A DNA stretch of 64,000 bases from positions 186,001 through 250,000 of the forward strand of contig CALNZX010000006.1 of assembly GCA_942491105.1 (NCBI GenBank), read 5' to 3'. The DNA is from JBBEAM01 sp942491105 (GTDB taxonomy: Bacteria; Pseudomonadota; Alphaproteobacteria; Kiloniellales; DSM-21159). The translations under genes were made by a program, and so were the position numbers. This document shows positions 26,855-35,279 of the stretch, in pieces (positions within the stretch are counted from its first letter, which is position 1; each line of letters starts with the position of its first letter). Below the pieces are notes generated by a model. The model worked only from the letters and a program-made list of their open reading frames with translations. It ran no database searches and was not told the DNA's origin.

Positions 26855-27946
26855 TTACGCGCCGTCCGGCTGGGTTACGATACGCCAGGCACGGGCGGCC
26901 TGATCGGCGCAGCTATTGCCCGGCGGCGGCAGCCGATGGGTGAGTCCCTCCCTGCGGCGCTTCTCGCGCCCCTGCGCGATGGAGGCCAGGCGAAACTGCG
27001 CGAAGGCCAGATAGAACCGAAGATCGAGGTCTTCCTCGAAGCCCATGCGCCGGCAATAAGCCTCCACATAGGCCTGCTTCGTTGGGATTCCGCTGGCCGC
27101 GAAATCGACTCCGAGAAGCGATCCAAAAGCCTCCGAATCCGTGTGGTACATCAGGCAGTTGTAGGCAAGATCGGCAATCGGATGTCCGATCGTCGAAAGC
27201 TCCCAGTCGAGGATCGCGACGACGCGGGGTTCGCTCGGATGGAACATCACGTTCTCCAAGCGGTAGTCCCCATGCGCGATCGAGGTGCGGGAATCCTCGG
27301 GCAGGTTGGCGGGCAGCCAGTCGATCAGGCGCTCCATATCGGGGATCTCTTCGGTTTCAGCAGCCCGATACTGGCGAATCCAGCGCGCGATCTGGCGTTC
27401 GAAATAGTTGCCCGGCTTGCCGAAGCTCTCCAGGCCGGCGGCGACGTAGTCCACCTTGTGCAAGCAGGCCAGCGCCGCGTTCAAGCCGTCGTAGATCGCC
27501 GCCCGCTCCGCCTTCGGCATGCCGGGCAGCTTGGCGTCCCGGAAGATACGGCCCGGGACGTAATCCATGATGTAGAAATTGGTGCCAATCAGCGACGGGT
27601 CTTCGCAGAGGCAGCGCACCCTGGGAACCGGCGCCGCCGTCGCCGCCAGCCCCGCCATGACGCGGTACTCGCGCTCCACCTGATGCGCCGTCGGCAGCAC
27701 TTCCCCTGGCGGCTTCTTACGCAGGACGTAGCGGTGGCCTTGGGCATCGGTGAGCAGAAAGGTGGGGTTGGAGTTCCCGCCGGCGAACTGCCGTATCGCG
27801 AGCGGCGCGGCGAACTCCTCGAGCTGCGCCAAGCAATAGGCCTCCACGGCCGCCGCATCGAAGGCGTGCCGATCAGACAGGGCCTCGGTTTCCGCGGTCT
27901 CGGCCGGCTCCGTCTCCGGCTGCAAGCTGTCGTTGTCTGCTGCCAC
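26855..27946 (-). CDS. APH-fold kinase of the ACAD10/11 type (probable 4-hydroxyacyl-CoA kinase)
   Basis: This 363-residue protein has the nucleotide-binding GGNSNPTFLLTDAQGHRYVL (about residues 56-75), the catalytic loop HGDYRLEN (225-232) and the metal motif DWE (247-249) within AILDWELSTIGHPIADLAY. These blocks closely follow the N-terminal kinase domain of ACAD11. In mammals kinase and dehydrogenase are fused; here they are separate, codirectional genes. The proposed reaction is ATP-dependent phosphorylation of the 4-hydroxyl of an acyl-CoA. Operator site e lies at its promoter. Confidence 0.82.
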   Translation of the reverse strand: MAADNDSLQPETEPAETAETEALSDRHAFDAAAVEAYCLAQLEEFAAPLAIRQFAGGNSNPTFLLTDAQGHRYVLRKKPPGEVLPTAHQVEREYRVMAGLAATAAPVPRVRCLCEDPSLIGTNFYIMDYVPGRIFRDAKLPGMPKAERAAIYDGLNAALACLHKVDYVAAGLESFGKPGNYFERQIARWIRQYRAAETEEIPDMERLIDWLPANLPEDSRTSIAHGDYRLENVMFHPSEPRVVAILDWELSTIGHPIADLAYNCLMYHTDSEAFGSLLGVDFAASGIPTKQAYVEAYCRRMGFEEDLDLRFYLAFAQFRLASIAQGREKRRREGLTHRLPPPGNSCADQAARAWRIVTQPDGA

Positions 27947-28059
27947 GCTTCCCCCTGTTTACTCCACCGGCCGGCAGGCCGTACCGCTATGCGCGCACCA
28001 AGCGAAGCCCCGGTAAAAAGCCGTCCGGGCTGCACCGAAACCCGGACAGAAAGCAATTC

Positions 28060-28105
28060 TGACTGAGCGCTTGCTCAGATTATGAGTTTCACGTAGACAA
28101 GTCAA
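28060..28105 (-). promoter_or_regulatory. Kinase-ACAD operon promoter with TetR-type operator (site e)
   Basis: On the minus strand TTGACT (28100-28105) precedes CATAAT (28079-28084, spacing 15; shifting the box by one or two bases gives 16-17). The operator TGACTGAGCG CT TGCTCAGATT (28060-28081) overlaps it. This is a long-spacing site, though the left half also fits the short form. It serves the leftward operon; site f, 60 bases away, serves the rightward one. Confidence 0.75.
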
Positions 28106-28136
28106 ACCGCTGAACACAAGACCGTTGGGCCGCTGC

Positions 28137-28161
28137 TTGACACTGACTGAGCGCTCAGCCA
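28137..28161 (+). promoter_or_regulatory. ACAD-thiolase operon promoter with TetR-type operator (site f)
   Basis: TTGACA (28137-28142) is followed by the operator TGACTGAGCGCTCAGCCA (28144-28161), the best match to the consensus with one mismatch. A weak -10 (CACTAT, 28160-28165) would place the operator inside the promoter spacer. The 342-base divergent gap 27947-28288 holds sites e and f; I see nothing else in it. Confidence 0.75.
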
Positions 28162-28288
28162 CTATCGCGAACTTCCAATTTGCGGGCGCCTCGGCGAAGA
28201 CTGCGCGAACAGCCGAGCATGGAGCGGCGCTTCGGTCTACCCTCTCCGGCAGGTTGCTGCCGCCACAGGTTTCAGAAGGACGACACAC

Positions 28289-29458
28289 ATGGCAAAGATC
28301 GAGATGACGCCGGAGCGCACGCAGATCGTGGAAGCCGTCAAAGCTCTCTGCGAGCGTTTCGACGACAACTATTGGCTGGAGCGGGAGCGAAGCCATAGCT
28401 TCCCGCACGATTTCTACCAGGCCATGACCGATGCCGGATGGCTGGGGATCACCATGCCCGAGGAACTCGGCGGCGCGGGTCTGGGCATCACCGAAGCCGC
28501 GCTGATGATGCAGACCGTCGCCAACTCCGCCGGGGCGATCGCGGCCTGTTCGACGATTCACATCAACGTGTTCGCGCCGCATGCCATCGTCGTCCACGGC
28601 ACCGACGAGCAGCGCCAGCGGATCATCCCCGCCCTCATCAAAGGCGAGGACAAGGTATGCTTCGGCGTCACGGAGCCGGACGCCGGACTCGACACGACCC
28701 ACATCACGACCCGCGCGGTGCGCAAGGACGACCACTACGTCATAACCGGACAGAAGGTCTGGACTTCGACGGCCCAGGTCGCGAACAAGATCATGATCCT
28801 GGCGCGCACCACGCCCTATGACGACTGCGAGCGCCCGACCGACGGCATGAGCCTGTTCTATACCGACCTGGACCGCTCCTGCATCGAAGTGCAGGAAATC
28901 GAGAAGCTGGGGCGGGCCGCCGTGGATTCGAATTCGGTCATGATCGACGGCCTCAAGGTGCCGCTTGAAGACCGCATCGGCGAGGAAGGGAAAGGCTTTC
29001 GGATCCTGATCGACGCGCTCAACCCGGAGCGGATCCTGGTCGCCGCCGAGGCCATCGGCATCGGCCGCCGCGCCCTGGACGCCGCGGCGAATTACGCCAA
29101 GGAGCGCGTGGTCTTTGGGCGGCCGATCGGCAAGAACCAGTCGATCCAGCACCCCCTCGCGGAAAGCTGGATGGAGCTTGAGGCCGCCGACTTGATGACC
29201 TTCCATGCCGCCGAGCTCTATGATTCGGGCAAACCCTGCGGCGCGGAGGCGAATTCCGCCAAGTACCTTGCCGCCGAGGCCGGCTTTCGCGCCTGCGACC
29301 GCGCGGTGCGGACCCATGGCGGTTTCGGCTACGCCAAGGAATATCACGTGGAGCGCTATTTCCGCGAAATCATCCTGCCGCGCATCGCGCCGGTCAGCCG
29401 CGAGATGATCCTGTGCTACATCGCCGAGCGCGTTCTCGGCCTGCCGAAATCCTACTAA
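28289..29458 (+). CDS. Acyl-CoA dehydrogenase (FadE-like)
   Basis: This 389-residue flavoprotein has TEPDAGLDTTHITTRA, ITGQKVWTS and VRTHGGFGYAKEYHVERYFR. The usual C-terminal Glu region (IYEGT) reads RIAPVS, so that base is missing. A Glu in NPERILVAAEAIG sits where isovaleryl-CoA dehydrogenase carries its catalytic Glu, so the enzyme may use that position. It heads the five-gene operon ACAD - thiolase - DUF35 - SDR - MaoC. Confidence 0.87.
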   Translation: MAKIEMTPERTQIVEAVKALCERFDDNYWLERERSHSFPHDFYQAMTDAGWLGITMPEELGGAGLGITEAALMMQTVANSAGAIAACSTIHINVFAPHAIVVHGTDEQRQRIIPALIKGEDKVCFGVTEPDAGLDTTHITTRAVRKDDHYVITGQKVWTSTAQVANKIMILARTTPYDDCERPTDGMSLFYTDLDRSCIEVQEIEKLGRAAVDSNSVMIDGLKVPLEDRIGEEGKGFRILIDALNPERILVAAEAIGIGRRALDAAANYAKERVVFGRPIGKNQSIQHPLAESWMELEAADLMTFHAAELYDSGKPCGAEANSAKYLAAEAGFRACDRAVRTHGGFGYAKEYHVERYFREIILPRIAPVSREMILCYIAERVLGLPKSY

Positions 29459-29480
29459 ACAGAATCACGGAAACCCGTCG

Positions 29481-30650
29481 ATGAGCATCCATCGCAAAGC
29501 CTATATCGTCGGCGCGTACGAACACCCAACGCGCAAGGCCACGGACAAGTCCCTACCACAACTGCATGCGGAGGTTGCGCGCGGCGCCTTGGAAGACGCA
29601 GGTCTGACCAAGGACGATGTCGACGGCTATTTCTGCGATAGCGACGCGCCTGGCTTCGGCGGCATCAGCATGGCGGAGTACATGGGGCTCAAGCTGCGCC
29701 ACATGGACACCACCGAAACCGGCGGGTCTTCCTACATCGCCCATGTGGCGCACGCCGCGGAAGCGATCTCCGCCGGGCGCTGTTCGGTTGCGCTGATCAC
29801 CCTGGCGGGCCGCCCCCGGGCGGAGGGCATGTCGACCGGCACGAACTCGCGCGCCTATGATCCCAACGATCCCGCGTCGGCGTTCGAGTATCCCTATCGC
29901 CCGACCATCGCCAATCTCTACGCGATGTGCGCGATGCGCCACATGTATGAGTACGGCACCACCAGCGAGCAGCTGGCCTGGATCAAGGTCGCCGCGTCCC
30001 AACACGCGCAGCACAACCCCCACGCCATGCTGCGCACCCCGGTCACGGTCGAGGACGTGGTCAATTCCCCGATGATCGCCGATCCGCTGCACCGGCTGGA
30101 TTGCTGCGTGATCTCCGATGGCGGCGGCGCGCTGGTCGTGGTTGGCCCGGAGAACGCCGCCGTGCTCAACCGCCCCAAGGTCGCCGTGCTGGGCGGCGGC
30201 GAAGCCCCCAAGCATGCCGGCAACGGCAAGCCGGATCTGGTGCATTCCGGCGCCATCTGGTCCGGTCCCGCCGCCTTCGAGGAAGCCCGGGTCAAGCCGA
30301 GCGACATCAAGTATGTCTCGATCTACGACAGCTTCACGATCTCGGTCTTGATCGCGCTCGAGGATCTTGGCTTCTGCGCCAAGGGCGAGGGCGGAAAGTT
30401 CGTCTCCGACGGCAACCTCATTTCCGGCGTCGGCCGCCTGCCCTTCAACACCGACGGCGGCGGGCTGTGCAACAATCACCCCGGCAATCGCGGCGGCATG
30501 ACCAAGGTGATCGAGGCCGTGCGGCAGATTCGCGGCGAGGCCCATCCCGAGGTTCAGGTCGCCAACTGCGATCTTGCCCTGGCGCACGGCACCGGCGGCC
30601 GTCTCGGCACGCGCCATGGCAGCGCAACTCTAATCCTTGGACGGGAGTAA
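29481..30650 (+). CDS. SCP2-type thiolase-like protein without the usual cysteine
   Basis: This 389-residue protein has the thiolase fold order (VARGALEDAGLTKDDVDGYF, ETGGSSYIAHVAHAAEAI, GGGLCNNHPGNRGG). The place of the nucleophilic Cys reads GGSSYI (about residues 81-86). Thiolase-like aldolases such as Ltp2 of steroid side-chain degradation also lack it and work with a DUF35 partner. The DUF35 gene follows six bases downstream, so a retro-aldol C-C cleavage complex is plausible. A non-catalytic role is the alternative. Confidence 0.82.
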   Translation: MSIHRKAYIVGAYEHPTRKATDKSLPQLHAEVARGALEDAGLTKDDVDGYFCDSDAPGFGGISMAEYMGLKLRHMDTTETGGSSYIAHVAHAAEAISAGRCSVALITLAGRPRAEGMSTGTNSRAYDPNDPASAFEYPYRPTIANLYAMCAMRHMYEYGTTSEQLAWIKVAASQHAQHNPHAMLRTPVTVEDVVNSPMIADPLHRLDCCVISDGGGALVVVGPENAAVLNRPKVAVLGGGEAPKHAGNGKPDLVHSGAIWSGPAAFEEARVKPSDIKYVSIYDSFTISVLIALEDLGFCAKGEGGKFVSDGNLISGVGRLPFNTDGGGLCNNHPGNRGGMTKVIEAVRQIRGEAHPEVQVANCDLALAHGTGGRLGTRHGSATLILGRE

Positions 30651-30656
30651 CCTCCG

Positions 30657-31043
30657 ATGCCAGCTGACTATCCCTCCCCCGCAAGCGATGTCGAGAACGG
30701 CGCCTATTGGGCGGCCGCGGCCAAGGAAGAACTCTTGGTGCGCCACTGCACATCCTGCGGCAACAGCCATCATTACCCCCGGGCGATCTGTCCGGTTTGC
30801 TTCAGCGACGACACCGAGTGGCGCAGCGTCCCCGGCACGGGAACGATTTACAGCTTTAGCGTTTTGCGGCGGGCCGCCGAGCCCTACGCGATCGCCTATG
30901 TCACGCTCGACGATAGCGTTGCCTTGATGACAAACATCGTCGACTGCGATCTGGACAAGCTCTACGTCGGCCAGGCCGTGCGCGTGGTGTTCCGCGCGAT
31001 CGAGGACGGGCTCACCGTCCCGATGTTCACGCCCGTGGAATAG
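30657..31043 (+). CDS. Zn-ribbon / OB-fold (DUF35) partner protein
   Basis: This 128-residue protein has a rubredoxin-like zinc ribbon CTSCG...CPVC (about residues 33-56) followed by an OB-fold that begins WRSVPGTGTIYSFSVLRR. DUF35 proteins bind acyl-CoA and pair with thiolase-like enzymes. Position directly after the thiolase-like gene fits this. A similar pair lies at 44.3-45.9 kb. Confidence 0.88.
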   Translation: MPADYPSPASDVENGAYWAAAAKEELLVRHCTSCGNSHHYPRAICPVCFSDDTEWRSVPGTGTIYSFSVLRRAAEPYAIAYVTLDDSVALMTNIVDCDLDKLYVGQAVRVVFRAIEDGLTVPMFTPVE

Positions 31044-31094
31044 CGCCCTTCAGGGCAACAGAAACACCGCTTAGCGGATCACATAGGAAAGGCG

Positions 31095-32036
31095 ATGGAA
31101 AAGGCCATGCAGCAGGAGACTCGTTCGGATTTCTTGGAAGGAAAAGTTGTCGTCGTCACCGGCGCCGGCAATGGCATCGGCCGCGACTTCGCGCTGCAGT
31201 CCGCGGCGGCCGGAGCCCGGGTCGTGGTCAACGATATCGGCACCTCGCTGTCCGGCGAGGGGCTGGATAGCGGCCCGGCGGAGAGCGTGGTGCAGGAAAT
31301 CAAGGATGCCGGCGGCGAGGCCGCGGCCAGCACCGATAGCGTTGCCACCTGGGATTCCGCGCACAAGATCGTGCAGTGCGCGCTCGATAACTTCGGCCGC
31401 ATCGACGGCGTGATCAACAACGCCGGCGTGCTGCGCGACCGCTTCTTCTTCAACATGAGCGAGGAAGAATGGCGTCTGGTCGTCGACGTCCACTTGAATG
31501 GCAGTTTCTTCGTCTCGCGCGCCGCGGCGCCGCATTTCAAGGCGCAGAACGGCGGCTCTTACGTGCATGTCGTCTCGACCTCCGGCCTGATCGGCAATAT
31601 CGGGCAGGCCAACTACGCCGCCGCGAAAGGCGGGATCGCCTCGATGTCGCGCGGCATCGCCATCGATATGCAGCGCTATGGCGTGCGCTCGAACTGCCTC
31701 GCGCCCTTCGCCTGGACCCGCATGGTCAACTCGATACCGACGGACAAGCCCGACATGGCCGACAAGGTGGAAAAGGCCAAGCGAATGGAATCCCGCAAGA
31801 TCGCGCCGCTCGCCGTGTATCTCGTCAGCGACGCCGCGCAGGAGGTCACCGGGCAGGTTTTCGCCGTGCGCGCGAACGAGCTTTTCCTGATGAGCCAGAG
31901 CCGTCCCCTGCGCTCGGTCCACCGTTCCGACGGCTGGACCCCGCAGGCGATCGCCGAGCACGCCGTGCCGGCTTTCAGCAAGGATTTCTACGGCCTGGAT
32001 CGCAGCGCCGATGTGTTTTCCTGGGATCCGATCTGA
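31095..32036 (+). CDS. SDR 3-hydroxyacyl-CoA dehydrogenase, MFE-2-like
   Basis: This 313-residue short-chain dehydrogenase has TGAGNGIG (22-29), NNAG (108-111), Ser161 and YAAAK (174-178). The extended C-terminus (about residues 240-313, ending DVFSWDPI) and VVNDIGTSLSGEG match the dehydrogenase half of peroxisomal MFE-2 / HSD17B4. With the MaoC gene 10 bases downstream it forms a split version of that bifunctional enzyme. Predicted reaction: NAD-dependent oxidation of a (3R)-hydroxyacyl-CoA. Confidence 0.87.
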   Translation: MEKAMQQETRSDFLEGKVVVVTGAGNGIGRDFALQSAAAGARVVVNDIGTSLSGEGLDSGPAESVVQEIKDAGGEAAASTDSVATWDSAHKIVQCALDNFGRIDGVINNAGVLRDRFFFNMSEEEWRLVVDVHLNGSFFVSRAAAPHFKAQNGGSYVHVVSTSGLIGNIGQANYAAAKGGIASMSRGIAIDMQRYGVRSNCLAPFAWTRMVNSIPTDKPDMADKVEKAKRMESRKIAPLAVYLVSDAAQEVTGQVFAVRANELFLMSQSRPLRSVHRSDGWTPQAIAEHAVPAFSKDFYGLDRSADVFSWDPI

Positions 32037-32046
32037 GGCGCGCTCC

Positions 32047-32904
32047 ATGGCACTCGATTACGACAAAATTCTCCACTGGCCCTTCGAAGAGGTCGAGCAG
32101 AGCTATAGCGAACGCGACAGCATGCTCTATGCGCTGGGCCTCGGCTTCGGCAGCGATCCGCTCAACGCGCAGCAGCTGCGCTACGTCTACGAAGAAGACC
32201 TGCTGACGGTGCCCACCATGCCGGTGGTCCTGGCCGGGCCGGGCTTCTGGCAGCAGAACCCTGAAACCGGGATTAACTGGAAGAAGATCGTCGCCGCGGA
32301 ACAGGAGCTGACGATCGAGAACCCGTTACCGCCCAGCGGCACCGTGGTCAGCCGCATGGCGGTCACCGACATCCTCGACAAGGGGGCCGAAAAAGGCGCC
32401 GTTTTGTATTACCGCCGGGATATTCACGACAAGGCGACGGGGACCAGGCTTTCCACGATCACCGGCACCAGCTTCCTGCGCGGCGACGGAGGCTTCGGCG
32501 GCAGCAGCGGCCCCTCGCCCAAGCCTCACCCGGTTCCCGACCGGGATCCGGACTTCATCTATGACTTCCAGACGCTGCCGCAGCAGGCGCTGATCTACCG
32601 CCTAAGCGGCGACTACAACCCGCTGCACGCGGATCCGAAAGTCGCCGCGACCGCGGGCTTCGAGCGGCCGATCCTGCACGGCCTCTGCACCTTTGGGATC
32701 GCTGGCCATGTCCTGCTCGAACATCTTTGCGATTACCAGGCGCAGCGGCTCAAGCGCATCGGCCTGCGCTTTTCGGCGCCGGTCCTGCCTGGCGAGACGA
32801 TCCGCACGGAGGTTTGGCGCGAAGCCGACGGTCAAGCGGCCTTCCGATGCAAATCCGGCGAGCGGGTGGTCGCCAACAACGGCTATGCGGAATTCGAAGC
32901 CTAG
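32047..32904 (+). CDS. MaoC-like 2-enoyl-CoA hydratase 2
   Basis: The start at ATG 32047 gives 285 residues forming a double hot-dog protein. The hydratase-2 motif YRLSGDYNPLHADP (about residues 184-197) supplies the Asp/His pair, followed by GFERPILHGLCTFG. It would hydrate trans-2-enoyl-CoA to the (3R)-hydroxy form used by the adjacent SDR. The last gene of its operon, convergent with tetR. Confidence 0.88.
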   Translation: MALDYDKILHWPFEEVEQSYSERDSMLYALGLGFGSDPLNAQQLRYVYEEDLLTVPTMPVVLAGPGFWQQNPETGINWKKIVAAEQELTIENPLPPSGTVVSRMAVTDILDKGAEKGAVLYYRRDIHDKATGTRLSTITGTSFLRGDGGFGGSSGPSPKPHPVPDRDPDFIYDFQTLPQQALIYRLSGDYNPLHADPKVAATAGFERPILHGLCTFGIAGHVLLEHLCDYQAQRLKRIGLRFSAPVLPGETIRTEVWREADGQAAFRCKSGERVVANNGYAEFEA

Positions 32905-32925
32905 GAACGGCGCTCGGCGCCGCCT

Positions 32926-33552
32926 CTATTTGGCGCCGAGTACTTTCTTCAGATAGCCCATCTGCTCGTCGATATATTGATCGACGGTCATGACATTCCT
33001 GAAACGGCGGCGCTTCAAGGCCCACATGTGTCCCATCGAGATGATGTTATGGGCGATGAAGAGGGAATTGCACTGGTCGATGCTGCCATCGGCCACTCCG
33101 TCGTCGATGACCCCCTTCACGAGATCGATCACTTCGTCCTCGATCTTGCTGAAGTAGTCCTTGGTCTCGTCGCGCAGGTTCGCGAACTCATGATAGACGA
33201 CGTCGGTCTTTGCATGGTGCTGATCGAGCGTTTCGTAATAGGTCGTCACGAAATGCCGTAAGCGCTCGATTGGCGAGCCTTCGCCCTGAACGACGGAGTA
33301 AACCTTGCTCTGATAAGCCTCCAGAAAGGCCTGGAGGATCAGGATCAGCAGGTCTTCCTTATGCTGAATGTATTGGTAGAGCGCGCCCACGCTCATGCCC
33401 GAGGCAATGGCGATGTCGCGGGTCGAGGTGTTGTGATACCCCTTTTTGCGGAAGAGGTTGGTCGCGATATCGGCAAGATGCTTGCGGTTGGATACGACCA
33501 GTTGGTCGTCCTCGACCAGAGTGCGCATCGATTCTATTTTTTTATCGAGCAT
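32926..33552 (-). CDS. TetR-family regulator, candidate regulator of the island
   Basis: This 208-residue protein starts at ATG 33552 behind AAGGAA; a TTG one codon earlier is less likely. The helix-turn-helix is clear: HLADIATNLFRKKGYHNTST then RDIAIASGMSVGALYQYIQH (about residues 25-70). The C-terminal part is the ligand/dimer domain. It lies 37 bases after the CaiB-type gene, and operator site g is at their shared promoter, which suggests autoregulation. Acyl-CoA thioesters are the common ligands of such regulators; that is inference. Confidence 0.85.
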   Translation of the reverse strand: MLDKKIESMRTLVEDDQLVVSNRKHLADIATNLFRKKGYHNTSTRDIAIASGMSVGALYQYIQHKEDLLILILQAFLEAYQSKVYSVVQGEGSPIERLRHFVTTYYETLDQHHAKTDVVYHEFANLRDETKDYFSKIEDEVIDLVKGVIDDGVADGSIDQCNSLFIAHNIISMGHMWALKRRRFRNVMTVDQYIDEQMGYLKKVLGAK

Positions 33553-33589
33553 CAAGATTTCCTTTTGCAGCAGAGCGCAGGCTGCGGGT

Positions 33590-34828
33590 TCAAATTATGC
33601 CCTCGTTTTGCAAGCGCTCAAGATCACTCTCATCAAGTTCGGCCAGGTCGCGTAGAATCTGCTGGGTATGCTCGCCCAGATGCGGCGGACGGCGCCATGC
33701 CGGAGTCGACCCCGAGGTTTTTATAGGCTGGCCGACGACACGTACAGGGCCCCACTGGGGATCATCGATTTCAACCAGCATATCGCGCGCCGCGACATGG
33801 GAACAATCGGCGATGTCCTTGGTGTTCTGCACGGGGGCGGCTGGCACGCCGCCATCGATCAGCAGTTTCACCGCTTCTTTCTTCGTCTTGTCTTCCAGCC
33901 AGGCCTCGATCAGCACCGTCAGGCGCTCCGATTGCGCGTAGCGGGCGATGCCGTTTTCCAATTCCGGATCCTCGAGCAGATCGCGGCGGTCGATGACCGT
34001 GCAGAAGCGCTGCCATACCTTCTCGCCCAGGACCGCGATCGCGATGTAACCGTCGCTTGTCTTGTAGCAGCCAAAGGGAGAGGTCAGCGCATGTACCCCG
34101 GATTTGGGCGAGGTTCCAAGGGCCGTCTGCATGATCAGCGACAGCTCGTTCAAGACCAGCGCGGAGTCGTACATCGCGATGTCGACCCGCTGGCCCTTGC
34201 CCGTCACGCCCCTTTGCAGCAAAGCCTGGAGCGTACCCGTGACCGCGAGCGACGCGGAGAACAGATCCGCCAGGGGAAAACCGAGATACACGGGGCGCGT
34301 GTCCGAGCCTTCGGGGCGCATCATCAGACCCGACATCGCCTGCCCCACGACATCGAACGCCGGCCAATCCATGTACGGCCCCGGCATCAGATCGTTATGG
34401 CCGAAGCCGGAAACCGAGGTGTAGATCAGCCTCTCGTTCAGCGCGTGAATTTTGTCCCAAGTGAAGCCGAGCTTTTCCAGCGCGTCGGGGCGCAGGTTGT
34501 CGAGCAGAATGTCGGTGTTCGCCAGCAAGCGCTCGAAAATGCGCCGCCCCTCTTCCGTCTTGAGATTGAGGGTCAGGCTCTTCTTGTTTCTGTTCGCGCG
34601 CAGCATCGACAGACTTACGGCTTCCCGCCCCTCGCCCTTGATCGGCGGCAATCCGCGCGCCGGATCTCCGGCCTTGGGTTCCTCGACCTTGATGACCTCC
34701 GCGCCCATGTCGCCCAGCCACATCGAGGCATAGGGGCCGGCGATGAAGCCCTCCAGCGCCAGAACGCGAACACCCTCCAAGGGGCGCGGTTGGTTTGCAG
34801 TCTCCTTGGAAGTCTCTTTCGTACTCAC
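33590..34828 (-). CDS. CaiB/BaiF-type (class III) CoA-transferase
   Basis: The GTG start at 34828 (SD GGAG eight bases before) gives 412 residues; the frame stays open upstream but that part is not protein-like. Family blocks: GFIAGPYASMWLGDMGAEVI then KVEEPKAGDPAR, NRNKKSLTLNLKTEEG, and FDVVGQAMSG, whose Asp159 matches the catalytic Asp of formyl-CoA transferase. It would activate an acid by CoA transfer from another thioester. It precedes tetR in the same direction. Confidence 0.9.
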   Translation of the reverse strand: MSTKETSKETANQPRPLEGVRVLALEGFIAGPYASMWLGDMGAEVIKVEEPKAGDPARGLPPIKGEGREAVSLSMLRANRNKKSLTLNLKTEEGRRIFERLLANTDILLDNLRPDALEKLGFTWDKIHALNERLIYTSVSGFGHNDLMPGPYMDWPAFDVVGQAMSGLMMRPEGSDTRPVYLGFPLADLFSASLAVTGTLQALLQRGVTGKGQRVDIAMYDSALVLNELSLIMQTALGTSPKSGVHALTSPFGCYKTSDGYIAIAVLGEKVWQRFCTVIDRRDLLEDPELENGIARYAQSERLTVLIEAWLEDKTKKEAVKLLIDGGVPAAPVQNTKDIADCSHVAARDMLVEIDDPQWGPVRVVGQPIKTSGSTPAWRRPPHLGEHTQQILRDLAELDESDLERLQNEGII

Positions 34829-35279
34829 TCGAACGTCTCCGCTTTCTTGGATTCTAGGTTTGGAGGGACAGCCTGCATCGAGCTCGACTTGGCCGCGCGG
34901 TCGGGGCCAAGGCCCGTCACCTGGCCGCACGGCAGGGCCGCAGTCGCGCGCAGCGAAAGTCCTGTCAGCTCTCCCGTGCCAGGAAAATTGGGCTGAGGCA
35001 TGAAGCGGCCGCTGGTCAACTTCCGGCAATCGCCGCCCATCGTCAACGCAAACGGCTCCCATCGCGTGAAACCGGCCGTCGGAAACGGCGGCCTGCGCGC
35101 CGGAAGATCAAATGACTGAGTGCTCATTCAGTATATTTACAGATTTTGCCCAAGCTGCCAACATTTGTCGTGGATAGAGGCAGCGGCGCATTCCTGCCAT
35201 GGCAGCGCGCCCCCGGCCTCACGCAAGGCACCCGCTTCTTACGATCCGCCGCGCCGCTTTGCGGCCGGTCGAACCAAGA
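34829..35279. other. Divergent intergenic region, mostly without recognisable content
   Basis: This gap separates the leftward caiB-tetR pair from the rightward crotonase gene. Operator site g lies at 35113-35130. The remaining stretch up to 34829 would be a leader of about 280 nt for caiB. I see no credible gene, terminator or known riboswitch there. Confidence 0.5.
35113..35135. promoter_or_regulatory. TetR-type operator between caiB-tetR and the crotonase gene (site g)
   Basis: TGACTGAGTGCTCATTCA (35113-35130) is a short-form site with two mismatches. On the minus strand TATACT (35130-35135) directly precedes it, as at the other promoters, although no good -35 box is at the right distance. 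On the plus strand TATATT (35132-35137) follows it. One operator may control both directions, including tetR itself. Confidence 0.7.

Noticed and set aside
34829..35062. Possible N-terminal extension of the CaiB-type protein
   Set aside because: The family block begins soon after GTG 34828, which has its own ribosome binding site. The extension has no similarity to the family and would lengthen the protein well beyond normal.
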